Positions 1-9,378 of a stretch of 64,000 bases of DNA are shown piece after piece. The first letter of the stretch is position 1; the number at the start of each line of letters is the position of its first letter. Source of the DNA: Tubulanus polymorphus. Lineage: Eukaryota; Nemertea; Palaeonemertea; Tubulaniformes; Tubulanidae. A program made the position numbers and the translations under genes. The notes beneath the pieces are model-generated. The model did not search any database and had not been told where the DNA came from. It was given only the letters and a program-made list of their open reading frames with translations. The stretch lies in the NCBI RefSeq assembly GCF_964204645.1, contig NC_134027.1:13070485-13134484 (forward strand), written 5' to 3'.

Positions 1-543
1 ATTTCATCTGGATTTGGTACAAGTGATAATTCTTGTTCATAGAAATAACCTAATATTTCTTCATCTTTTAAATCTTCTAGTTTATAAACAAAAGGTTTAG
101 TTAATATTATCTTTTTAATCTTAAATATTTCTTCAGTAAAATTTGGAGTATAACCTTTATAAAATGTTTTTCTATATTTAGATATTCTAACATGTTGTCC
201 AATTTTAAACTTAGGTTCACCAAAATCATGTGATACAAACGCACCATATAAATTATTCCAAACTATTTCTGAATTATCTTCTTTTCTAGCATGTATAGGT
301 TTCATACCAATACTTGAATGTTTAGAATTATTATAACCTTTCACTAAATCATCTAATACATCGATATATTTATATGTTTCATTAGCAGTAAAATGTTTCC
401 ACATTCTAGTTTTCAATGTTTTATTAAATCTTTTTATAATAGATGCTTTTTGATCCGAATGTGTTGAAAAATATTCTACATCGTTATCAGATAATAATTT
501 TTTCAAATGTTTATTATAAAATTCCTTACCTTCATCAAATTGT
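1..543 (-). pseudogene. Polinton integrase fragment (second copy in window)
   Basis: The minus strand reads as the C-terminal half of a retroviral-type (DDE) Polinton integrase and the linker before its chromodomain. It is nearly identical to the integrase at 43678-44779 (about 44113-44645 there). It runs off the left edge and stops abruptly near 541, where a Gypsy LTR begins. The frame is continuous through the stretch where the intact-ended Polinton has an 11-bp deletion, so this fragment shows the undamaged reading of that spot. It is only a fragment and cannot make a functional enzyme. Homology is seen directly by alignment by eye; function is known from the family. Confidence 0.85.
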
Positions 544-1279
544 ATTATAACAGCCAGGAACGATGCCTTTAAACTCAGTCGGCCTTAATGATCTTTGAAC
601 CGGTTCATAACGGATGCAGTTAGGCCTAATCGATCGTTCGAGTTTCCGACGTGTGGGGACCAGAAGAGCTGTTATTCGCAGATTCTTTGACACACCTCCC
701 AGCGCCACATCTGCAAGATGGACAACCTCACACCTAAGACCTCGGTTTAATCCTAGAGAAATAAATGAATCATAAGAGATATTTATAAGAATATCAACAC
801 ACCATTTATTCACTACCGACAACTATGGCGGCTTAATATACAACAGAATAAACCATTTATAATTGTTAACTAGACTTATAAAAGCACCATTACATTCATA
901 GTTTCACTCTACTTACGAATGTAGCACACACAGACTAATATAGGGCAGCCATATTGATCTTCAAAGAATAACTATAATTGATACCTTTATACACCATCCT
1001 ACGCGCTTTAACCCAGCTGCATATAATGTCAATAATAACGTTAAGTTAATAATGTAAATAATAACAACACGCTTACCTAGAGAAATAAATGAATCATAAG
1101 ATATATTTATAAGAATATCAACACACCATTTATTCACTACCGACAACTATGGCGGCTTATTATACAACAGAATTAACCGCCAAAAGTAGTACCAAGTGCC
1201 CTGGTGGCAGCACTGTATGGTAAGCAATTAAATACAGAAACCGGGAGTCGAATAATGTGCTTAATACTTGCCTACCACA
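541..1279 (-). repeat. Putative Gypsy LTR (3' LTR of the remnant at right)
   Basis: On the plus strand the segment starts TG at 541 and ends CA at 1279. At its right edge a purine-rich tract lies on the minus strand (1281-1290, TAGGGGGAGA), as expected for a polypurine tract next to a 3' LTR. A Gypsy integrase tail follows further right. The minus strand holds a TATA-like stretch and an AATAAA signal near 1130-1180. A segment of about 100 bp occurs twice inside (753-851 and 1076-1174). The left end interrupts a Polinton integrase. The second LTR is not in the window, so the boundaries are inferred. Confidence 0.5.
753..1174. repeat. Internal direct repeat of about 100 bp, two copies
   Basis: The segments 753-851 and 1076-1174 are nearly identical, 323 bp apart, both beginning CCTAGAGAAATAAATG. 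They lie inside the putative LTR and probably reflect a local duplication or nested insertion. Confidence 0.7.
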
Positions 1280-1280
1280 T

Positions 1281-1290
1281 TCTCCCCCTA
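1281..1290 (-). promoter_or_regulatory. Polypurine tract of the Gypsy remnant
   Basis: TAGGGGGAGA on the minus strand sits directly upstream of the putative 3' LTR (starting TGTGGTAGG at 1279). In Gypsy elements this tract primes plus-strand DNA synthesis. Confidence 0.45.
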
Positions 1291-1613
1291 GTTAAAATAT
1301 ATCGCCCCGATATCAGATCAGCTTAATTTAGCTAAACCTACACGTACGGAATATAAACACATGAGCTAAAACCTTTAAATGTCAAGAGCCACAATCAATT
1401 AATTTTAAACAAGATTCTTACTCAAACCAAACAAATTAATCAAAATCAATACATCTGAACTCTCCTCCCTTACGAAGGAAAGAAAATCTGACCCAAGATC
1501 CAATGATTCACATCAGTAATAGACAACGAAACTACAAAATTTTACTGTTTTTTTTTAAATTCCAGATAAAACAACAACAATTTAAAAACAAATCCAAAAT
1601 TTAGCAATGCAAA

Positions 1614-2036
1614 TTAACCACGATCCTGAAGCATAGACGCAAGTGCAGACAAAGCAGAATTTCCCGCAACACTAGGATCCTTGCTTCTTGTAATTAACCA
1701 CTCTGCTCTAACCTTCCAGGAATCCTTAGACACGTTTGACTGATTCACGACGTAATCACCAGAAGTTAACCAATCAGGAGGTCATCTATCTCTAACACTT
1801 CTTCTAGGAGCTTCCGGACTCCGATCTCCATGAGCCACAATCTCGTCCGCCTCACTTTCGGAACTCGAGTCGCTACTGGATTCATCAACTTCATGCAGAG
1901 TACGTACACGACCACCACCAATCGGTTCAACAACATATACAGGAACATCAGGAGACACTCTCCGCTTAACCTCGTACGGCGTTGATTCCCATCTATCGGC
2001 TATCTTGTGTTTCTCTTTGAGAACCCACTCTCCTGA
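1614..2036 (-). pseudogene. Gypsy pol C-terminal remnant (integrase tail)
   Basis: Minus-strand translation shows the conserved end of Gypsy integrase/pol: KHKIADRWESTPYEV, then PVYVVEP and a short RVRTLH segment, followed by an acidic/serine-rich tail. A stop at 1782-1784 and a frame change lead to a second stretch ending at TAA 1614-1616. The upstream pol is missing because the HINE-like repeat begins near 2041. Family motif recognition is good, but the gene is only a tail. With the polypurine tract and LTR to its left it forms one truncated Gypsy copy on the minus strand. Confidence 0.6.
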
Positions 2037-2040
2037 CTCT

Positions 2041-3201
2041 TGAATCTGACAGGGCCAGTTTTTTGGCTGAAGATGTGTCTAGGACAACACTAGTTAAAAC
2101 CAGCTCCACCTGGTGGTGAATCACCGATAATAACAAAATATGCCTCGTGACCAATTTAATATGGAAATACAAAGTTATTCTACAATTCAACGCCCAAATG
2201 TTCAAAACCCAATGACCTCGAAACTCACCACAATCATAGAACATGTCATGGTTTACAACTTTGCAATTGATCATGGTAACAAAATATGCCTAGGTAACAA
2301 TATAATAAGGAAATACTAAGTTATTCTAATATTCAACGCCCCCTGGTGACCATATAGAATAACTAATGTCCTTAAAACTCGCAACAATCATAGATGATGT
2401 CATGAGCTACAACTTTCCAATTGATTGTGGTTACAAAATATGCACAGGTACGAATATAATAAAGAAATGCTAAGATATTGTATTATTCAACGCCCTCTGG
2501 TGGCCATATACAAAATCCAATGACCTTGAAACTCACCACAATCATAGAACACGTTATGAGCTACAACTTTCTTATTGATTGTGGTACCAAAATATGCTTA
2601 GGTATCAGTATAATGTGGAAAAACTTTTTCCCACTTACGAATTAATACTGATGACACCAAGATGGCCGCCAATTGCGTCATAATTGGCTGATGAAAAATA
2701 CCTGTCTCAGGTATAAAACATCCCTTTCCAAAGAATACCCATCACAAATTGCAATGAGAAATGGCAAACCAGTAGGAAGCTACAGGATTCAGAATTCGGG
2801 CTAAAATTAACATTTTTGGGCACTAAAAAGGTCATAGGACGGCCATCTTGATTCCGATCAACCCAATTTTAGATTCACATATATCCGAAAGATCAAAGTA
2901 ATTGATCAAAGCGTCTTCAAAATTTCCCTCAAAAAGTTCAAAAATGTGTAAAAAGTGCTGATTTTGGCGAACAACAATGGCTGCCAGTCGGCCATCTTGA
3001 TTTTGACAGGGCCAGTTTTTGGGCTGAAGGTGTGTCTAGGGTAGATACATGTGTAACCCAAATATCAAGACATTCCCTTGAAGCGTCTTCAAAACTTCCC
3101 AAAATAACTGGATTCCGTCTACGGACGGACAGACGGACGGGCGGACGACGGACGAAAAGGGAACGCAATAGCCCGCTGGGACTGAAGTCCCAAGTGGGCT
3201 A
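2041..3201 (+). mobile_element. HINE/pearl-like non-autonomous Helitron relative, copy 1
   Basis: Three parts in order: a core of about 154-bp tandem repeats (2134-2615), an ACGG-rich microsatellite (3119-3155) and a terminal hairpin (3169-3201) whose arms are TAGCCCGCTGGGAC and GTCCCAAGTGGGCTA. This arrangement matches the pearl/HINE elements described from bivalves. It carries no protein. A shorter copy with one core unit lies at 15724-16151. The 5' end is not certain; similarity to the internal phrase GGGCCAGTTTTT at 3007 suggests a partial duplication at the left. Confidence 0.6.
2134..2615. repeat. Tandem repeat, about 154 bp, 3 or more units
   Basis: The phrase ACAATCATAGA recurs near 2231, 2386 and 2539, and AAAATATGC recurs near 2140, 2284, 2435 and 2590, giving a period of 153-155 bp. 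Units differ by scattered substitutions. It forms the core of the HINE/pearl-like element. Confidence 0.8.
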
Positions 3202-3273
3202 AAAATTGGTACCTTGTTTAAATTTATATTGTCTTAATTAATTCATATATATTGTCTGAAAATTGCATTTTAG

Positions 3274-3923
3274 ATACTTAGAAGATAATTACAGAACCAT
3301 TGAAGACGGATTGATTATTGGTGACAGTGGCTATGGTTGCTCATCGTACATAATGACACCATATTTGCGGCTAAGTAATCTAGGACAGGAGCGTTACAAC
3401 CGAGCACATACATCATCAAGGGTACAAATTGAAATGGCTTTTGGAAAATTAAAAAAACGTTTTTTGGTTATTATCAAATTGCTGGGAAGCAACTATGACT
3501 AGAATTCAACTTCCACTTTTCAAGAAATACATTTGTTTTAGGTTTTTACGATGCAACGATTAAATCGCGATTTTCAATTTCCTTGAAAAAACCGATACAT
3601 ACTTCAAGGGGATAAACAATTAATTGCAGTTGATTAACTGATTGAGAATCTATCAGACAATCAAATCAACTATAGAGAAATAGGATACTAATTTTTCTAT
3701 ACATTATTTTCAGGTTCTTCATGGTGAACTGCAATTGAAACCAGCATGTTGTTGTCATGTAATTGCGGCGTGCTTTGTGTTGCATAATCTAGCCATAGAA
3801 TTTGGAGAACCCGACATGGAATATGAATCACAACAACAAATTCCGATTTGGTTGGAGCCGTATGAAGGACGAGATATTGGCAATGCTTTGAGGATTCATA
3901 TTGTGCAGACTTTTTTCAGATAA
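3274..3923 (+). pseudogene. HARBI1-like (Harbinger/PIF) transposase, two C-terminal exons
   Basis: Exon A (3274-3466) follows a TTTTAG acceptor and reads IIGDSGYG, with the second catalytic Asp, then RYNRAHTSSRVQIEMAFGKL, with the catalytic Glu, ending at a GT donor at 3467. Exon B (3714-3923) follows a TTTTCAG acceptor, joins in phase and carries the HARBI1 C-terminal signature AACFVLHNLAIEFGE before a TAA stop. The 5' exons with the first Asp and the DNA-binding part were not found, so this is a truncated copy. Family assignment is confident from these signatures; activity is unlikely. Confidence 0.75.
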
Positions 3924-5800
3924 CTGGTGCGTTTTTAGTTTGGATTTCTGAGGAAAACAAGAAAGCTCATATCCGTTAAATATAATCTATTCATATAATT
4001 AAACTCTTAACTTTGAAAAATGTCGAAAAAGACAAATATCTGAAAATCATTAAACATATAATCATTGAACGGATGAATTTTGGAAGCCTGTTGGCTGGTA
4101 AAAATAAGACAAACATGTATCTTATTTGTTAAATCATTGTTTATTAACAACTTTTACGCCATTCTCCTGCTGCAGTAAATATATTTCCAAAATTATCTTT
4201 TCATTTTAAAGTTCCAAGTTGGTATTTGTCAAACGCAATCTTTCACTATCTAATTTCAGATTTTCGTATTGAACCCGCCGAATCATATCCTTACACGGAT
4301 TTGTTGAGGAATCGTTGATTTGTCAGAAGTGGTCCCCATATCTGTAAATACAATTTTATTAAACCGTTACAATAAATATTACATGTTTATCTATAAGGCA
4401 TTTATTGTATATTTCATTTTTTCATCTATGAACGACATACCATTACGTACCTTCTTGCAGTCATTTGATGTTGTGGTGTAACTTGTTTTAGAGACATTCG
4501 TGAGTTGCTGAGGTACTGTGAAAAAGGGAATCAAGATTGAAATATTTGAATTGATCCATTCATGGAACAAAGCTAAAGCTGGTGGTTTTTGCATAGTATT
4601 CATGTGACAATCGCATATTACATAAGAAAGAATATAATATGCAATACAATACATATAATCAGCTAGGCCTACCTTCAGTTAGGCCTAAGATTGGTCTTTC
4701 ATCAGATTCTGGTTGTTTCGAAATTGTAGCTGTAGGCGGCAGACTGGTAATAGTAGACCTACTGTCAAAGCCTGAAATGTATGAATAAAATACATGCAGG
4801 CCTACCTGCGGACTACTACAAATATCTGCAGTTAAATATTTCGGCCTTCAAGATATAAAACTGTCAAAACTGTATATTGCTGTTTTAAATTTAATGATTC
4901 TTTGAGGGCGTCATTAAGAAAATAATGGGTTAATTTTTGTATATTAAACTTACGATCTGTTTCTACACTGGTATCGATTCCATGAAAAGAAGGACAGATG
5001 AAAAGATATTAACAGATTGCCGCAAAATGTCTTAAACTTTTAAGCTTATCTATTTTCACGATTGTTGGAAAAAATGCCACCAGGAAAAAATTATCTTGAA
5101 CTAACTTCAGAGCAACCGGCACCAGTACCCTTAAAATATATATTCGATCCGAAGTAGCCGTCGATCAATGGGATACCGGCAACACGGCGCAACAAATTAA
5201 TTTAACATTTCCTTTCTCTCTCAGTATGGTATTGATTTCACTGAAAATTAATTTACTGATCAGACTTTTGACTGAAAGTCAGGCCCGTAGCAAGGAGTAA
5301 AATGGTGATGAAGCGGCCTTGGGATCAGATAGACGCCTTAATTAGAGAAAAAAACACCTTAAAGAAGTTTATTGAAATATAGAAGGAATTGAAGCACGGT
5401 AACCCAGTGCCACTAGCGACCCGGCGGATTATCGCTGAATCATCATTTGCTATCATTCCCTCTTATCAGTAGCCTTGCCGGTATCCCATTGGATGGTTGG
5501 AAAACCAGTTTGAATGTTGTCTCCATGATAAGGTGATAAGGCGACTTCAGTGAACAGAGGTTTTCTGTTCTTACGTGAATCTCGCTTTTCCAACATCAAA
5601 AAATGCGAAAAAATCAAAACAATTCTTACCTACGTACGACGGCAATGAATGCATTGGGAATGAGGAAGCTGAACAGCCGAAGGCAGCGGCCTCCACTGCT
5701 GGAAAGGTAATGTTTCTTTATATAATTTTTAGACCTCGCAAAATAGTGATGATCAGTGCTGTTTATTTAGTGAATATGATATCCTTATTTGCTGTGGTTG
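3924..5800. other. No gene recognised
   Basis: AT-rich sequence with short open frames on both strands but no family signature. One weak possible exon lies at 5575-5707 (plus strand, followed by GTAATG). A short inverted repeat is listed separately. Confidence 0.5.
5166..5492. repeat. Short inverted-repeat element (about 17-bp arms)
   Basis: CAATGGGATACCGGCAA at 5167-5183 is repeated inverted as TTGCCGGTATCCCATTG near 5474-5490, about 290 bp apart. The size suits a small MITE. No clear target duplication was seen. Confidence 0.45.
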
Positions 5801-5811
5801 TAGGAAAAAAA

Positions 5812-6155
5812 ATCGGTTAGCGGTTAAAATCCCCTTGGTAAAAATCCCTTGGTAAAAATCGCCTTGGTAAAAATCCCCTAGGTATATTTCCCCAATTCTT
5901 CAAAGTAGGAAAAAATCCCCCTTCTTCTGAATGGAGTGTAAGTAGACACAATCTTAAGCTCAATTAATTCATATTGTTGATACATATTTCTAATGTATTC
6001 ATATTTTACTGTGGAATGTCTAAATCTTGAATATCTAATGTATTCAAGGGGATTTTTACCTACAACCCTATATCCTGGGTTAAGATCCCCTGGCTCAAAA
6101 TCCCCTAGGTAAAATACCAAAATATTCACCGTAGGTAAAAATCCTCACTCGGTGA
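5812..6155. mobile_element. MITE-like element with ATCCCC(T)TGGTAAAA arrays, copy 1
   Basis: The left end (5812-5935) carries a short tandem array of AAAATCCCCTTGGT units after ATCGGTTAGCGG. The right end (6050-6150) carries the same words inverted (AATCCCCTAGGTAAAA near 6100). It is non-coding and related to the element at 6495-7225. Confidence 0.5.
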
Positions 6156-6494
6156 GTTTCAGGAACATTTCAAAGCAAAATGTTTCTCTTGTATTCATTT
6201 GAAATGTTTGAACTCGTGGTCGTTTGAACTGCGCAATGAAGTCTTTCGTTAGGATAAATTCTTAAGTAAACTCTTAGAATGAAATAAATTGTTAACATTG
6301 TGGTATATTTGAGCGGTGAACTGAAAAGATGGCCAAGGAAAAAATGGCCACGGAAAAAAGGCCAAGTAAGAGTAGATAGAAAACTAACTATCATTTCCTT
6401 ATCTAACACGAAATCAAATGCAATGATGTTTTGACTTATCACTTTTTGACATCATCCTGGATTAGTTTAGGTCAATTTACGATAATATTTGATT

Positions 6495-7225
6495 TTATCG
6501 GTTAGCGGTAAAAATCCCCTAGGTTAAAGTCCCCTTGGTAAAAATCCCCAATTCTTCAAAGTAGGTAAAAATCCCCCCTTCTTAATTTAGTGTTAGTAGA
6601 TACAATCTTAAGGTCAATTAATTCATATTATTTACACATATATCCAATTTATTATTGTGGAACATGATAACGATGTCATAAGTTTACAAACTATGGTATA
6701 TATACTATTTGAATTAAAAAATACTACAAAATTAACAGTTCATTAATACTAAATTATTACTGAAAGTTATCACCTAACCAGCCTAATAAAAGGGTTCATC
6801 GGACTTTTCAAATATATTATACTAGCTGGAATCTAAAATAGCTAGAATTAAAAGTTCATTATTGCTTATAATTCATGGCATTGCACCGCTAAAATTTACC
6901 CCAACAAGTCAACAAGAGTTCACAGTTCCAAAAAATTCTAGTTCGAATTTTAAGATATTACAAATGAAAAGTTCATTCATTCTAATTAATTCTAACAACT
7001 TATTTTATTCTAAGAGAATTCTTAAAGAATTTATCGCAACGAAATATTCGATTGCGCAGTTCAATCACATTTCAGTCTCATTGCAAATGAACAAAATTGG
7101 AGAAACATTTTGCTTCGAGATGTTCTTAAAAATCACCAATCAGGATTTTTACCTACTTTGAATATTTGGGGATTATTACCTAGGGGATTTTTACCCAGGG
7201 GATTTTCACCTAAAACCGATTTTGC
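6495..7225. mobile_element. MITE-like element, about 730 bp, with about 90-bp inverted ends
   Basis: The left end begins ATCGGTTAGCGGTAAAAATC. The right end, read on the minus strand, begins ATCGGTTTTAGGTGAAAATC. Both continue with AATCCCCTAGG words and TTCAAAGTAGGTAAAAATCC. No protein with a known signature is encoded between them. A non-autonomous DNA element is the simplest reading. Confidence 0.6.
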
Positions 7226-7907
7226 TATATAAATTACCACACAATTTCAATGCATTTACCTTTGATAATTTAAGACGTCTGTGCCCTAAAAGCTTACTTT
7301 GATGTTTTGAAATATTAATTTAGTAAATTTATTAAGTTTAAGTTTATCACTATTAAGTTTAACCATTGACGGCTTGCATGATAGTTCTTAATATATTCAA
7401 TATATGTAAAAAAATCGAATGTAAGTTCTTCAAATTTCTGAACTCATTATACCGTACCGAATGGCCAAGGAAAAAATGGCCACGGAAAAAGGCCAAGGAA
7501 GATTAAATAGAAAACGAACCATCATTTCATTGACTAACAAGAAATCAAATGCATTGATGTTTTGACATGTCACTTTTTGAGATTACTAGACCTATTCCTG
7601 GATTAGTTTAGATAAATCTATGATGATCATATCTAACTTTGGTGTTATCAGACACTGCACCAGTTTGCTATATAAATTACCACACAATTTCAATGCATTT
7701 ACCTTTGATGATTTAAGACAGTCAGTGCCCGCTTACTTTGATGTTTTGAAATATTATTTTAATAGTTAATTTATTAAGTTTAAGTTTATCACTATTAAGT
7801 TTATCCGTTGCCCACTTGCATGATAGTTCTTTCATGATAGTTTTTGATATTCATTATATTTAATGGAATGAAATGTAAGTTCATAACATTTCTAAACTCA
7901 TTATACC
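7225..7907 (+). repeat. Direct repeat, about 240 bp, two copies
   Basis: Segments 7225-7465 and 7667-7907 align throughout, both starting TTTGCTATATAAATTACCAC and ending CTCATTATACCG. Between them lies the left end of the GGCCAAGG element. Confidence 0.75.
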
Positions 7908-8105
7908 GATTTAAATTGTTTTAACCCCATGAAAAAATAAATGATGTCATTAAATTGAAAGTTTTATTAACATTGTCAGTAGTTCTCGTAAATTTTCCGT
8001 GGCCATTTTTTCCTTGGCCAATTTTTCCTACGCAAATGCCTTGGCCATTTTTCCATGGCCATTTTTCCTGGCCATTTTTTCCTTGGCCATTTTTCCTACA
8101 TTCAC
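7462..8105. mobile_element. MITE-like element with GGCCAAGGAAAAA inverted ends
   Basis: The left end (7462-7500) reads ATGGCCAAGGAAAAAATGGC. The right end (7990-8105) holds several inverted copies of the same word. A further partial left end lies at 6333-6366. It is non-coding. The short reading frame over the right end is just the repeat. Confidence 0.5.
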
Positions 8106-8220
8106 CGATTTTAATGGTTTTAAGCCCCGTATAAAGTAGATGATGTCATTAAATTGAGAGCTAAATGTATTATTAACATTTTCTGTATTATTAACATTGT
8201 CAGTAATTCTCATAAATCAT

Positions 8221-8331
8221 AATTTCGATAGACATCTATATGTGGTCTTATATACTTTACAATTACTTAAAAACTAATAATTGAAAACGGTAAAAAGTAT
8301 ATAGTACCACATATAGATGTCTATTGAAATT
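8221..8331. repeat. Small near-palindrome, about 110 bp
   Basis: The left arm has GATAGACATCTATATGTGG (8227-8245). The right arm is its inverse, CCACATATAGATGTCTAT (8308-8325). Arms of about 40 bp flank a loop of about 25 bp. It could be a minimal MITE or fold-back. Confidence 0.7.
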
Positions 8332-8976
8332 CAAAAATTTAGAATAAAATTTGTAATAATTATGAACTTTTGAATGAGGTGAGCAAAAATTCAAGTTGAA
8401 TTATCGGGAAGACGATATCAATGTTTATAACTTCACCAGCGCGCATTGTTGGATTAACTATATAAACGAGTAATATCACAAAAAAGTTAATATCAGCTGA
8501 GTTCTTCGATATTTTTACTTTTTAAATCAACATTGCGGACCCGGTGGGTACCCTAAAATGGCGCCTTGACACTGTAAAAGGCTTATTATTAGAATTTACG
8601 CACTTTTAAATCGTAATTTTTTGGGTTCGAACAGGAATGTTTTTAGCTGTAAACTCTTTTAATCACTTTGAAAAATTGGGGAATAAAACCGCCAACCGTA
8701 TATACCTGGACATGAACTTTTATCTTGTTGCTGCATATAATTAAAAACATAGGAAATCATAGTGTGTGCAAAATTGATATGCTGGCAGTTTGAAGAGAAA
8801 AAACCTAAGCAAAATGTAAGTTCGTTACAGTTCGAAATCATAGTGTTCAGCGCGTCTTATCGACTTCAATTGTTTTTTACTTCTTACTCGGGGTTGCTAT
8901 TTCTGTCTAGCTATGATTTAGGAAATAGAAATGATACACTATCTATTGGGATAACAGAGCAATAAACAGTAGAATA

Positions 8977-9100
8977 TTCAATTTCAATTTCAATTTATTT
9001 CACAGAAAAGCGTAACATTAATACAATTTACACAATTCAAAAAAGTGAGAAAATATATAAATTTACAAATATAAAAAGATTTTGCATCAACATCTATGAC
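8977..9100 (-). mobile_element. LINE 3' end fragment
   Basis: On the minus strand the segment ends in a short (GAAATT)n tail (plus strand CAATTTCAATTTCAATTTA at 8979-8997), typical of 3' ends of CR1/L2-like LINEs. No reverse transcriptase was found, and the extent to the right is uncertain. Confidence 0.35.
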
Positions 9101-9378
9101 AGCGTGCTCGTGGTCTGTGTTAATCATTCATATTTTCATAGCAACATAAAACGTTCTTTATTCAATGCCTTTAACAAATAAAATTATCTACGAGTGTATG
9201 TCACTATTAGCAAATTAACGTTTTGAGTTGCTTCGTCAAATTGTCGTCTGAACCATGTAGAATTAAAGTGATCTAAATGACTAAATGTGATGTAACGATC
9301 TACTTCTTTACCCAAACCAGATAAACTAATTTCAAAAAATGAAAACATCATAAACCACATGGAATAGTAATATCGTAT

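Noticed and set aside
535-822. Open frame of 95 codons on the minus strand near the Polinton fragment
   Set aside because: It spans the junction of the Polinton fragment and the LTR and repeats at 961-1146; it is repeat sequence, not a gene.
8028-8213. 61-codon minus-strand frame with repeated KMA words
   Set aside because: It is the GGCCAAGG repeat of a MITE end read as protein.
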